DNA from: a bacterium
Lineage (GTDB): Bacteria; SZUA-182; DTGQ01
DNA: 44,830 nucleotides
Direction of reading: 5' to 3'
Assembly: GCA_023512255.1 (NCBI GenBank)
Contig: JAILZY010000022.1
Coordinates: forward strand, 1-44,830
Shown piece after piece: positions 16,757 to 25,787 of the stretch (positions within the stretch are counted from its first letter, which is position 1; the number at the start of each line of letters is the position of its first letter). The notes beneath the pieces were generated by a model. It saw only the letters and a program-made list of their open reading frames with translations. It was not told the origin of the DNA and searched no databases. Both the position numbers and the translations under genes were made by a program.

Positions 16757-16764
16757 ACCATCCT

Positions 16765-16803
16765 CCTAAAACTTTAATATTATTATAATATTAAAGTTTT
16801 AGG
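16765..16803. terminator. Hairpin 2 of a triple terminator
   Basis: A perfect 18-bp stem (16765-16782 with 16786-16803) with a 3-base loop and AT-rich apex, starting CCTAAAACTTTAATATTA. Confidence 0.75.
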
Positions 16804-16852
16804 AAAAGGGTATGAGGGGAAAACCCTTATTCGATAAGGGTTTTCCCCTCAA
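16786..16852 (+). repeat. Dispersed palindromic repeat, copy 1
   Basis: This segment (half of hairpin 2, a spacer, and hairpin 3) recurs in reverse orientation at about 44650-44717, sharing the AAGTTTTAGGAAA motif and the TGAGGGGAAAACCCTTA palindrome with a few changes. The terminators here are therefore part of an interspersed repeat family. Confidence 0.75.
16813..16851. terminator. Hairpin 3 of a triple terminator
   Basis: A perfect 18-bp stem (16813-16830 with 16834-16851) and TCG loop, starting TGAGGGGAAAACCCTTAT. It lies just downstream of the acsB stop on the minus strand, so it probably terminates the Wood-Ljungdahl operon. A near copy is found at 44651-44690. Confidence 0.75.
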
Positions 16853-16864
16853 TCTTTACTAAAA

Positions 16865-19072
16865 TTAAAACAACGGCGGCAGACTCAACGCTGGGTGATT
16901 TACCCTGGTCATAAACTCGATTACTTCCTCTTCCGTAGTGGCTATCTCTTCGTCAGCGATCAGATCGTAGAGATTCTCCACCCCAAGTTCCTTTCCCCGT
17001 CGCTCAAGCATAGGCCGAAGCTCCTCTTTCAAAGCCTTGGGCATCCAAGCGACCCGAAGCAGACCTCCTTCGGCAGAAATAAACTTGGCACTGCCGATAT
17101 AGTGCTTGCTATGTCCGGTAAAGCCTGGTGTCTGCAAGCCGCCACCAACGGTTCCAGCTAGGGTTGAAAACTTCATCCCCGATGGAGTCATACCTGTAAA
17201 TTCACGGTTAACGGTCATGATAGCGTTAGCCATTGGCAAAACCCCTGAGATGCACTCAAAGCAGCCGCAGGAGGTCATAGGGTCTTCCATGATGCTGTAG
17301 GCATTGAACCGCTCGATAGTTTGTCGAGAGGTTTTGAAAATAAACTCATTCACTCCGCTCCACTGCCCCTTGGCTGCATCCAGCACCTCTCCCTTGCTGA
17401 TTGGCTGGTTAGGCCCGGTTGGGTCGATCTGGTGGGCTGCCTTGCCATCCAGCCAGTTATAGGCTCCGCACAAGCCGCTGCGCTCAGGAGTAATCACACA
17501 GACATGGTTAGGCGCAAAGGACTGGCACAGGGTGCAGGAGTAGTAAGTGTCGACCCCCTCATCGGTCAGAGAGCCGATTCGCTCATCGCGGAAATGGTAA
17601 GCCTTGCGGGCGATCTCGCGCCAGGCTAGTACATCCTCCTCTTTGGTATAGATGGTAACCTTGACCTTATCCAGAATAGCCGCATAATCGGCATGCAGCT
17701 TGGCATGGATAATATCACCAAGATGATGCAGCTTGAATCCCTTTTGCTTGGCTTCCTTGCTGATTCGAACCCAGTTAATATCCCGCTGTCCCATATGGAA
17801 CACCCCTTGAGCTTCGTTCAGGTAGCGGTGAATCTGACGCTCCAGAATAGACTCAAAATCTGATTGGAATTGCCGTCCGGCTACTTCACAGACAATCCCA
17901 AGCGGCAAGCGGGATTCGGGCTCTACATCATCAATTTCAGGCCCGACGACCGTGATCTGGCCATCCTCGATTTCATGCATTTCCCTCATGGTTACAAACT
18001 CAAAGGCCGGGGTCTTGGTGCCGCCCATCTCAACATAGGTATCCTCCTTGCGCACCCTCTCGCCCTCGAAGGCTGGACCATAGGCCACTGGAACCGGAAC
18101 CTTATGCACAGCTACTTTTAGCCCTCGTACCTCAACCGCCTTACTTACAATCTTATCGTGGGGGATTCTGGAGACCACATGCTCATAGGTGCAGATTCCC
18201 GTGGGTAGGATCTGCGGAATATCGGTATCGGCAATGACCGGAAAGCCGTAGTTGATGGCTCCAGCCGCTTGAGCGTATTTTTCATCATCGACTTCACCCA
18301 GGGCCAGGACAAAGGCAAAGATTCGATTTTTGTTGTATTTTAAAATCCTGCTGTAGTCCCCGGGCTTTACCCCGCCAAACGACATGGCTGCTCTGGTGGC
18401 AAATCCAAGGGAAAAAACCGTAGCCGTTATATCCTTGCCAAAGGGCACCAGCCGTGTCTCCCAGCCCATCTGCACGCCCTCTTCCTTAAGCTGCTCGGCC
18501 ATGCTCCGGCCATGAGTATCGGCAGACATAAACACATAAAGATTTTTCTCCTGGAGCTCACGGGCAATCTTGACCGCAATTTCATTAGTCGGGCAAGCTC
18601 CCACGCAGGCGGCAAACCCGGGTGCGGTTCCATCTACAAATTCAATACCCCGCTTTCGCATAATCACATCATCGGCTGCTCCCAGCCAGAAATTGCCATC
18701 ATCAGGGCAATTCTCACTGATCGTGTAAGGCACAGGATCTTCCAGATACTTGATAATCTCTATGATCTCATCGGCAAAGAGCGTGGCCATTCCAGCATCC
18801 AAGGCATGTCCTAGATAGGGGAGCCAGACCCTGTCCGTAGGATGTGGAGGCAGGAGAGATTTGGCCCGATGCAGAATCGGTGGAAGATCACCCAGCTTCT
18901 GAGCTTTCATCCCTGATATGCCATAGATGACTGGCAGGTAATAGCCAGTATTGGGAAATTCAATCGGCTGCTGCGGGCCGTACTTGGCCAAGGCGTCAGC
19001 CAGAGCAGTCTCAGCCCTTCCAACAATTTTATATGCTCCACGAATGGCAGCAGAAGCGATTATCTTTGACAT
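16865..19072 (-). CDS. acsB: Acetyl-CoA synthase (CODH/ACS alpha subunit)
   Basis: The 735-residue product has the normal bacterial length. It joins a corrinoid-bound methyl group, CO and CoA into acetyl-CoA at the Ni-Ni-[4Fe-4S] A-cluster. The ligands are all present: C513, C516, C525 and C535 in the TLCQSFAPNHVCVITPERSG region and C602/C604 in SCGCFEC, each offset by seven from the Moorella enzyme. The N-terminal CODH-contacting and ferredoxin-like region is conserved (NCPDDGNFWLGAADDVIMRK, APGFAACVGACP). The ATG at 19072 follows AAAGGGG. It is the last gene of the long minus-strand cluster, 144 bases after cooS, ending before the triple hairpin. Confidence 0.98.
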   Translation of the reverse strand: MSKIIASAAIRGAYKIVGRAETALADALAKYGPQQPIEFPNTGYYLPVIYGISGMKAQKLGDLPPILHRAKSLLPPHPTDRVWLPYLGHALDAGMATLFADEIIEIIKYLEDPVPYTISENCPDDGNFWLGAADDVIMRKRGIEFVDGTAPGFAACVGACPTNEIAVKIARELQEKNLYVFMSADTHGRSMAEQLKEEGVQMGWETRLVPFGKDITATVFSLGFATRAAMSFGGVKPGDYSRILKYNKNRIFAFVLALGEVDDEKYAQAAGAINYGFPVIADTDIPQILPTGICTYEHVVSRIPHDKIVSKAVEVRGLKVAVHKVPVPVAYGPAFEGERVRKEDTYVEMGGTKTPAFEFVTMREMHEIEDGQITVVGPEIDDVEPESRLPLGIVCEVAGRQFQSDFESILERQIHRYLNEAQGVFHMGQRDINWVRISKEAKQKGFKLHHLGDIIHAKLHADYAAILDKVKVTIYTKEEDVLAWREIARKAYHFRDERIGSLTDEGVDTYYSCTLCQSFAPNHVCVITPERSGLCGAYNWLDGKAAHQIDPTGPNQPISKGEVLDAAKGQWSGVNEFIFKTSRQTIERFNAYSIMEDPMTSCGCFECISGVLPMANAIMTVNREFTGMTPSGMKFSTLAGTVGGGLQTPGFTGHSKHYIGSAKFISAEGGLLRVAWMPKALKEELRPMLERRGKELGVENLYDLIADEEIATTEEEVIEFMTRVNHPALSLPPLF

Positions 19073-19216
19073 CGTATACCCCTTTTTTATTCATTTCTCA
19101 TCAATCGTGTTTTTCAGTTCCTTGCAGACCTCACCAAAAGGGTAAACCTCACCAACAGGTCTGCCTGTGGTAGGCATGGTGCCTGCTGATGAGACAAACC
19201 ATCTTCCTTACTCCCT

Positions 19217-21160
19217 TTAAACCTCCAGAGCTCTTCGCATGGCCATATCATACAAGATGCGCTCTTGCTTTTTCTCGATCCCAAGAGCTGCCCGCTTGGC
19301 CTTGATGTGATCAATCATCAAGTGGGCCATCTTGATCGGATCTGGCTCAAAAGCCCATTTCCCTTTGGTGATTTTCTCAAATTTATTGAACAAGAGCTCC
19401 TTCACCTCCTCGCAGCCCATAATGGGGAAGGTAGCCCCAAATACGGTGAACACTCCAGAGCCTACAAAGTACTGTCCAATAGCAATCGCCTTCTCGCTCA
19501 TCCACTCAGGCGCACAGCCGGCAAGCGGGAGGTCGCTGATATCGTCGCCAAGCCCACCCTCTTTGACCATGGCCGTGGCTGCAATCAGCAAGCGGCTGTT
19601 ATCCACACACGAGCCGCAATGGAGCACAGGGGGCATACCCACAGCCTCGCACACCTCGGCCAGGCCATCTCCGGCTAAGCTGGCTGCCTCGGGAGTCAAA
19701 AGCCCTTCCTTAGCGCAGGCAATGGCTGCACAGCCAGTCTGGACCACCAAAACATTATTCTTTATCAGCTCCTTTACCAGGGTGGTGGTTACATGATCAT
19801 GCTTGACGCGCGGATTGCTACAGCCAACTACCCCAGCTACGCCCAGAATGCGGCCATTTATGATATTGTCATTCAGTGGTCGATAAGATGCTCGGAATGT
19901 CCCCCCCAGCATATAATTGATAGTTTCATGGCTAAATCCAGCCACAAGATCCATCTCCTCTTTGGGCAGTATGATCTTATTGGGATTTCGCTTGCCAAAA
20001 TTTTCAATGCCCCGGCTAATGATCTTTTTGGCTATGTCCAAGGCATGGTGCTCATCAAATTGGATATGAACCACGCCCGGTATCTTCGCCTTCTCCGAGG
20101 TGGTAATGAGCTCGGTATGGTAGCACTGGACAAGATCGGCCAAAGACTGCATCACACACTGCACATCTACAACCATGATCTCAACCACACCGGTTAAAAT
20201 CGCCATCTCCTGCTGCAGGAAGTTGCCAGCTACGGGAATCCCGTGCCGTAGCAGGATTTCGTTAGCTGTGCAGCATATTCCAGCCAGATTGATCCCCGAT
20301 GCTCCCTTAGCCCTAGCCTGACTGATCATCTCTGGATCCTGGGCAGCCACAACCAACATTTCCGAAAGCAGCGGATCGTGACCGTGAACAATAATATTGA
20401 CCTGATCCTTCCGCAAGACCCCAAGATTCACCTTCCCCCGCAGCGGGATTGGGGTGCCAAACAGGATATCTTGCACTTCAGTGGCCAGCATCGAGCCTCC
20501 CCATCCATCGGCCAAGGCGGCTCTTGTACCATGCATCAGAATATTTTCCGCATCCTGATCAACCCCCATATGAGTGCGGTGCATAATCTCTACCACCTCG
20601 CGATCCACACCGCGAGGCACCACTCCAAGCTCCCGCCATAGAGCCTGCCGCTTCTCCGGTGCCCGACGGATAAAACGCAGCTCTCCTTCCTGCTGGCCAA
20701 ATTCCGCCACAAGCAGGGGAGCAAGCTCCTTAGCAATATCCTGAGAGCTCTTTCCTTCAGTACTCAGGCCGAAATCCTGAGCAACCGCGATCAGCTTGTT
20801 GACATCCTTAATTTCATATCCTGAGCCCTCAGCCTCTCCTGAGGCTACCATGGAGAAGGTTTTAATGATATCACGGCCATGATCAGAGTGCGAGGCAGCA
20901 CCTGCGGCGATCATTCGGGCGAAATTGCGGGCCGCGATCGTGGCTGCTGTCGCTCCGCAAACCCCTCGTTTGGTTCCACCCTCTTTGGTGCTCAGCCGGC
21001 AAGGTCCCATAGCACAATTTTTGCAACACAATCCCTGGCTTCCAAAGGGGCATGGCTTCAAATCCTCCGCCCGGTGAAAGGCAGTAAGGTTCTTGTCCTG
21101 CTCGACTAAGGCAAAAATCTCATTACAGGCTTTACATGATGAAAATTCTCTTTGATCCAT
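19217..21160 (-). CDS. cooS: Anaerobic CO dehydrogenase catalytic subunit
   Basis: Starting at the ATG at 21160 after AAGGAGAGGAAGG, the protein has 647 residues (the frame opens 60 bases earlier without support). It interconverts CO2 and CO at the Ni-Fe-S C-cluster and passes CO to AcsB. The N-terminal cysteines (CPFGSQGLCCKNCAMGPC, then GVCG) supply clusters D and B. The C-cluster ligands appear in order: VHGHDPLL, GICCTANEILLRHG, VDVQCVMQSL, GVVGCSNPRVKHD, QTGCAAIACAKEG and AGCAPEWMSEKA. It could be named acsA as the ACS partner. It is followed by acsB and preceded by acsC. Confidence 0.97.
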   Translation of the reverse strand: MDQREFSSCKACNEIFALVEQDKNLTAFHRAEDLKPCPFGSQGLCCKNCAMGPCRLSTKEGGTKRGVCGATAATIAARNFARMIAAGAASHSDHGRDIIKTFSMVASGEAEGSGYEIKDVNKLIAVAQDFGLSTEGKSSQDIAKELAPLLVAEFGQQEGELRFIRRAPEKRQALWRELGVVPRGVDREVVEIMHRTHMGVDQDAENILMHGTRAALADGWGGSMLATEVQDILFGTPIPLRGKVNLGVLRKDQVNIIVHGHDPLLSEMLVVAAQDPEMISQARAKGASGINLAGICCTANEILLRHGIPVAGNFLQQEMAILTGVVEIMVVDVQCVMQSLADLVQCYHTELITTSEKAKIPGVVHIQFDEHHALDIAKKIISRGIENFGKRNPNKIILPKEEMDLVAGFSHETINYMLGGTFRASYRPLNDNIINGRILGVAGVVGCSNPRVKHDHVTTTLVKELIKNNVLVVQTGCAAIACAKEGLLTPEAASLAGDGLAEVCEAVGMPPVLHCGSCVDNSRLLIAATAMVKEGGLGDDISDLPLAGCAPEWMSEKAIAIGQYFVGSGVFTVFGATFPIMGCEEVKELLFNKFEKITKGKWAFEPDPIKMAHLMIDHIKAKRAALGIEKKQERILYDMAMRRALEV

Positions 21161-21276
21161 TATCCTTCCTCTCCTTATACCGCTGAAAAAGGTCTGGAGT
21201 AGTCTTGTACTTTCTGCCAAAAGGGCATATCCTTCATGGAAACAATCACGCCGGGGAATTATATTTCTACACTTTA

Positions 21277-21387
21277 CCTACCCTTGATGATCAACCTACC
21301 CTTGATGATCAAAAAGCTAGCCTCACACTCTCTCGGGGTTGGCTATTTTTTTGCGCTTCATACGCTATACCGCTTCATACGCTATGC
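21277..21387. repeat. Two short tandem duplications in the cooS-acsC spacer
   Basis: An 18-base unit CCTACCCTTGATGATCAA is present twice in tandem (21277-21312, exact). A 17-base unit CGCTTCATACGCTATAC is present twice (21354-21387, one difference). Both lie in the 254-base gap between acsC and cooS. Confidence 0.9.
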
Positions 21388-21414
21388 CTACTATAATGTG
21401 TATGATCCCTATGG

Positions 21415-22776
21415 TCATAATGCTGCCGATGAGGTCATGTCCCTAAGATATTTAGGGATATTAGCCGCCTCTCGCGGGCCGACCAGCACCTTCCAGCCGG
21501 GCAGCTCCTCTTCGATCTCGCCGGAGAGAATCGACACATAGCCGGGAATAATCAGCTTACGATGCTTCACAATCTCCTCGACATTCTGCTTTTTCACTAG
21601 CTTGGCGATCTTAGGAGCATTGAATTTATCCGCCGCCCAGGCAGTCAACACCGACAGACCTTCAGAATCAGCCACCAGGAGCCAGGAAGGTACCTTGCTG
21701 TTTTCGATCTCACCCAAGACAATGAAGTAAGTCAGGGAGAAATTGGTGGTGATCAGCAGAGGCGAATCTTGATTTGGCTCACCCACCTTGTAGAGGTTTT
21801 CGGCCACCTGCATCGGCTGCTGCGGATCGGTGAAGATATTCTGCCGCAGGGTATAGAGGGGAAGGAGCACTTCTTTCTCGATGCTGTTTAAGACAATCAG
21901 GGAGGCATACTTCATGATGCCGATACCGGCCCGAGCCGCCTCCATCAGGGCATCGCCCCCACCCTCGCCGGGGAAAATGATAGTTGGATAGCCAAGGGGT
22001 TTGAATTTTTTCTTGATTGCCGCCCGGCGAATCTGGGTGAGATCAGACAGCATCCGGCCCGAGCTTCTAGCCCCAGAATCAAGCACTAGGTCCTCAACCC
22101 CTTCTGCGGCTACCTTTTCCGCCAGACTGGATAAGGCCTCAAGCCCCTTATCACTGAACACGGCCAGAGGCAGCTTGTATTCTTTGGCCAGGGCAGTCAT
22201 CTGGCTGTAATTTTCCTCCGTAGCCGCATAAATCAGGGGATTTCGAGCGGCAGTCTCAGCCAGGGCAGCCTTGATCATCTCCGGTTTGAAGGATGAGAGA
22301 ATCAGGCCCGCTTCGGATGAGGCGACGATCTTTTTGGCCACTTGGGCAAACCGAGCAGGATCAGCAGACCTTTCCTGAAGGCAGATCAACTCAACCCGCA
22401 GCTTTTGTCCGACCCGCTCCATGACCGAATTGTTGACCTGCTGAATCTTTTGCTCTATTTCCTGATCAGTGAGATTGTCGGCAATCAAAAGAGCCAGGGC
22501 AGAAGGGTGATTAAATTTTTTCTCATGCCGGAACAAAACAGTCTCATCACCTAATTCAATCGTCCGATCACCCATTCCCAATTTAACCAGCCTAATGGGA
22601 GGAGCGGAAACTTCAGTCAAGACCTTCTTAGCCTCTTCCGAGACATGGGGGCAGGCATCGAGGCGAACCTGTGCTGCGGCCAGTCTCATGGCGAAAGCTA
22701 AACAGGTGGGGAATTTGCAATCTCCGCAATTGGTTTTAGGGAGGTATTTAAAAATCTGAATACCAGTCAGACCCAT
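21415..22776 (-). CDS. acsC: Corrinoid iron-sulfur protein large subunit
   Basis: The 453-residue gamma subunit carries the methyl group between AcsE and AcsB. The N-terminal [4Fe-4S] domain has C17, C20, C25 and C42 (TNCGDCKFPTCLAFA...DACPH), followed by the TIM-barrel and a C-terminal B12-binding region (TNFSLTYFIVLGEIE, GYVSILSGEIEEELPGWKVL). Length is standard. The ATG at 22776 is preceded by AAGGAGA. It lies 46 bases after acsD. Confidence 0.97.
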   Translation of the reverse strand: MGLTGIQIFKYLPKTNCGDCKFPTCLAFAMRLAAAQVRLDACPHVSEEAKKVLTEVSAPPIRLVKLGMGDRTIELGDETVLFRHEKKFNHPSALALLIADNLTDQEIEQKIQQVNNSVMERVGQKLRVELICLQERSADPARFAQVAKKIVASSEAGLILSSFKPEMIKAALAETAARNPLIYAATEENYSQMTALAKEYKLPLAVFSDKGLEALSSLAEKVAAEGVEDLVLDSGARSSGRMLSDLTQIRRAAIKKKFKPLGYPTIIFPGEGGGDALMEAARAGIGIMKYASLIVLNSIEKEVLLPLYTLRQNIFTDPQQPMQVAENLYKVGEPNQDSPLLITTNFSLTYFIVLGEIENSKVPSWLLVADSEGLSVLTAWAADKFNAPKIAKLVKKQNVEEIVKHRKLIIPGYVSILSGEIEEELPGWKVLVGPREAANIPKYLRDMTSSAAL

Positions 22777-22822
22777 AGTAGCTAATCTCCTTTCTGTCTT
22801 TTCATCAAAATAGGGCTTCCCC

Positions 22823-23776
22823 TTAGGCAGTAGCCATCAACTCGGCCAGAATGCTTCGCACCCTCGACAGGGCCTCAGGATGCCTGAAAACGACCAGATT
22901 CCCTCCAGCCATCAGGAAACTCAAGGCAGTGAGCACTTCCCATAGAATCCCCCTCGGCCTGACTGCTCCCCAGGCCGGCTGATCCTGTTCGGTGGCCTTG
23001 GCCTCTTTCACCTTCCAGGTTACCTCACCGATATCACAAATCATAGGCATCTGCATCATAGCGTCATTTTGCTGCAAAGCGGATAGGCGAATCCTCTCCA
23101 TGACCGAGTAGGTATATTCAAGTCCATAGCCTAGGGTACTTGACATGGCATCAATGATGATGTTTTTACTATCAAAGCCGCTCTGGGTCAGGAGGATATT
23201 CAATTGCTTAGAAAGGTTAATATCAAGGTCAGACAGGGCTACTAGTTTATGGCCATAAGCCGTGGCCACAGCAGCAAAGGTTTTATAATTCTTCTCCTGA
23301 GCTTTGCCTATGATCGAGCCGGTATTGGCGGCTACCTCGGCTACATGTTTGATCACAGCCGCATCTTTTTCCACATGGTTGCTGCCCAGAATAATTAGCG
23401 GAACCTTGATGGCCGAGAGAACCGCCTCAACTATCTTGCCCGCCTCTTGCGGGGAGCGATCGCCATTGTCAGGGTGTGTTCCGGCCAGGCGAAGGCAGAT
23501 CATGTCCGCCTTGAACTCATCCTGGCACATCCTGGCCCACTCAGCCGGATTATCCATGACCGAGCCGTAGATCTCAGTCAGTGAGGAAGCCCAATCCCCT
23601 GTCGGGTTAATGTCTTGAATTTCAAGAGCCAGAGGCACGGTCGAGACTGCCTTGCCCTCAAACGAAAGAAAGGGAAGAGTCTCCTCGCCTCCCATAATCA
23701 GCTTGTGCTGATTTCGGCCAACCTCAACTTGATTTATTTTCCCATTATATGCTTCTTTTGGCACGGTATAGGCCAT
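22823..23776 (-). CDS. acsD: Corrinoid iron-sulfur protein small subunit
   Basis: The 317-residue delta subunit pairs with AcsC to bind the cobamide. It has the family start (PKEAYNGKINQVEVG) and the TIM-barrel segments DMICLRLAGTHPDN, VPLIILGSNHVEKD, IIIDAMSSTLGYGLEYTYSV and GNLVVFRHPEALS. The ATG at 23776 follows AAGGAG at good spacing. The gene sits in the conserved acsE-acsD-acsC order. Confidence 0.97.
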   Translation of the reverse strand: MAYTVPKEAYNGKINQVEVGRNQHKLIMGGEETLPFLSFEGKAVSTVPLALEIQDINPTGDWASSLTEIYGSVMDNPAEWARMCQDEFKADMICLRLAGTHPDNGDRSPQEAGKIVEAVLSAIKVPLIILGSNHVEKDAAVIKHVAEVAANTGSIIGKAQEKNYKTFAAVATAYGHKLVALSDLDINLSKQLNILLTQSGFDSKNIIIDAMSSTLGYGLEYTYSVMERIRLSALQQNDAMMQMPMICDIGEVTWKVKEAKATEQDQPAWGAVRPRGILWEVLTALSFLMAGGNLVVFRHPEALSRVRSILAELMATA

Positions 23777-23810
23777 ACTCTTCTTCTCCTTAATGAAGAT
23801 CGCCGCCTGC

Positions 23811-23890
23811 TGACATTATTATATAATTATATTTATTATATTAAATTAATAATTATAATTATTAATTATATAATAATTATAATAACATAA
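23811..23890. other. Extremely AT-rich spacer between acsE and acsD
   Basis: About 75 consecutive bases are almost only A and T, built from ATTATATAATTAT-type units. They can fold as a long imperfect hairpin (arms like ATTATTATATAATTAT and its complement). This contrasts with the coding sequence around it. It could be a processing site, an internal promoter for acsDC-cooS-acsB, or a slippage product. Confidence 0.6.
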
Positions 23891-23921
23891 TCAGAGTACG
23901 ACCATCTTCATTCATATATGC

Positions 23922-24707
23922 TTAACAGGTTTCCAGATATGAATGACAATAGAGACTTTGATTCAAAATCACCGAGGTTGTCTTGATCGCCTGAATTATA
24001 GCCGGATCCAGGGTATCGACAATGGCTGCGGTCAAGCCCATCGTAATGGCCATAGTCAGGAAGGTATGATTGATCAGGCTACGCATGTTCTCAGGAGCGC
24101 CATTAGAGATATTGCTCAATCCGATCACGCTGTTCATTGGAGGATCGTTCATCTCCCGAAACATCCTGATCGCCTCAAGGATTTCCTTTACCTGCTCCTG
24201 CTGGCCGTTGATTGGGACCATGATCGGATCAAGGTAAATATCCTCCATCGGTACCCCGTGCTCGGCGCCAGCAGCCATAATCTCAGCCGCCAGAGCGCAC
24301 CGCTCGTTGGCATCGCGGGGCAGGCCGCCACTGGCCAGGGTCAGGCCGATAATCATGGCATTATATTTGGCCGCCAGCGGCATCAGCAGGCTGAGCCGCT
24401 CAGGATCAGCCGAGGTCGAGTTTATCATCGCCTTCCCCTTGTGGACCGAAAGCCCAGCCTCAATCGCCTCAACATTAGTCGTATCAAGACAGAGCGGCAC
24501 ATCCACAACTTTTTGGATATTCTCCACCAGCCAGGCCATCAGCTCCGGGCCATCTTTTCGGGCCGGACCGATATTGATGTCAAGCATATTGGCACCTCCC
24601 TTGACCTGCCTGATGGCCATGTCCTTGATCGGCTCAAAGTTTCTCTCCTTAAAAGCCTCGGCAAAAAGCTTGGTTCTGACATTAATTCGCTCTCCTATAG
24701 CCAGCAT
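23922..24707 (-). CDS. acsE: Methyl-THF:corrinoid iron-sulfur protein methyltransferase
   Basis: The 261-residue pterin-binding TIM-barrel protein transfers the methyl group from 5-methyltetrahydrofolate to the cobalt of AcsCD. The motifs are ERINVRTKLF, GANMLDINIGPAR, VPLCLDTTNVEAIEAGL, MINSTSADPERL and GLSNISNGAP, which contains the catalytic Asn. Length is normal and it begins with an ATG after AAAGGAGG. The 234 bases upstream (24708-24941) contain no gene I can support, and may hold an internal promoter. Confidence 0.97.
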   Translation of the reverse strand: MLAIGERINVRTKLFAEAFKERNFEPIKDMAIRQVKGGANMLDINIGPARKDGPELMAWLVENIQKVVDVPLCLDTTNVEAIEAGLSVHKGKAMINSTSADPERLSLLMPLAAKYNAMIIGLTLASGGLPRDANERCALAAEIMAAGAEHGVPMEDIYLDPIMVPINGQQEQVKEILEAIRMFREMNDPPMNSVIGLSNISNGAPENMRSLINHTFLTMAITMGLTAAIVDTLDPAIIQAIKTTSVILNQSLYCHSYLETC

Positions 24708-24941
24708 AATTCTACTTCCTCCTTTCTATTTTGGGGTTTCTATATTTTGTACGGAATCCCGTTTGTGTCCATCATATTCTATTTATTTAAATATTTCACT
24801 CTTTAATATCGCGCTGCTCCTTTATACTCCTTACATACCGTTAATTCCTCTTTTCGGACGCTCATAAATAGCAGGCTTTTTAAGGTACGGTAATCCTCTC
24901 TGCAGATACTGGATCATACTGATATCATATGCAATCACTGA

Positions 24942-25724
24942 TTATGCAGCCACTGAAAGAGCCTTTTCATTGCCCACCAGCTCAAGCATGATTTCCGAAA
25001 CCCGCCGAACCGCCACCGAGCTCTCCGGCAGGCTGACTAGGGGCTTTCCCTCAAGATCAAACTGAACGATCAGCTCGTCAGCAGGGATAGTGCCTAGAAA
25101 CTGCACCTTCATCCCAGCAATCTGATGCCCAAAGGCCTCGGGCAACTCGCCGATGGCCCGGTTGACCACCAGAAATTTTTTCCGAATCGAAAGCCCGAGC
25201 TCCTCAATAATGTCTAAAATCCGCTGCACAGTCCTAAGACCGCGCACGGTCTCATCCGTGGCAATAACCAGGGCATCGACATCTTGAGTTGTCCTTCGGC
25301 TCAAGTGCTCAAGGCCAGCCTCATTGTCCATGACTACATAGCGATAGCTTTGGCTGATCTTCTCGCTGTACTTGCGAATCAGGTGATTGGCATAGCAATA
25401 GCAGCCAGGGCCTTCAGGCCTGCCCATAGACATGAGATCATAGCCGTGGCCCTCAACCAAAGTCTCATGAATCCTCTGCTCAATGTACTGCTCCTTGGTT
25501 ACTCCGATCGGCAGGTCCTTGACCTCATCAATGGCTTTTTCCCGAAGCTGACCAACAGATATTCCCTTCTCCATTCCCAAGACCTCGTGAAGATTAGCGT
25601 TAGCATCAGCATCAATCGCCAAGACCGGAGATAGCCCGCTCTTCACCAGGTAGCGGATCATTAGGCCGCATAGGGTGGTTTTCCCTGTTCCGCCCTTTCC
25701 AGCTACTGCAATCGTATAACCCAT
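24942..25724 (-). CDS. cooC: CO dehydrogenase nickel-insertion ATPase CooC
   Basis: The 260-residue MinD/SIMIBI-class ATPase helps insert nickel into CODH (and possibly ACS as AcsF). A deviant Walker A motif, AGKGGTGKTT, starts at residue 8, DADANANLHE follows, and the dimer-interface metal-binding CxC is GPGCYCYAN (C108, C110). VMDNEAGLEHLSRRTT is the switch region. It lies between the flavoprotein gene and acsE in the same direction. Confidence 0.95.
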   Translation of the reverse strand: MGYTIAVAGKGGTGKTTLCGLMIRYLVKSGLSPVLAIDADANANLHEVLGMEKGISVGQLREKAIDEVKDLPIGVTKEQYIEQRIHETLVEGHGYDLMSMGRPEGPGCYCYANHLIRKYSEKISQSYRYVVMDNEAGLEHLSRRTTQDVDALVIATDETVRGLRTVQRILDIIEELGLSIRKKFLVVNRAIGELPEAFGHQIAGMKVQFLGTIPADELIVQFDLEGKPLVSLPESSVAVRRVSEIMLELVGNEKALSVAA

Positions 25725-25787
25725 GATTTAAATTATCCTCTTGCCTTTTTTCCTTATCAAAATTTATACATAAATTTACATAAAATC

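Noticed and set aside
23943-24806. 287-codon plus-strand frame opposite acsE
   Set aside because: Antisense shadow of a clearly recognised acsE; His/Arg-rich composition typical of reverse-strand frames.
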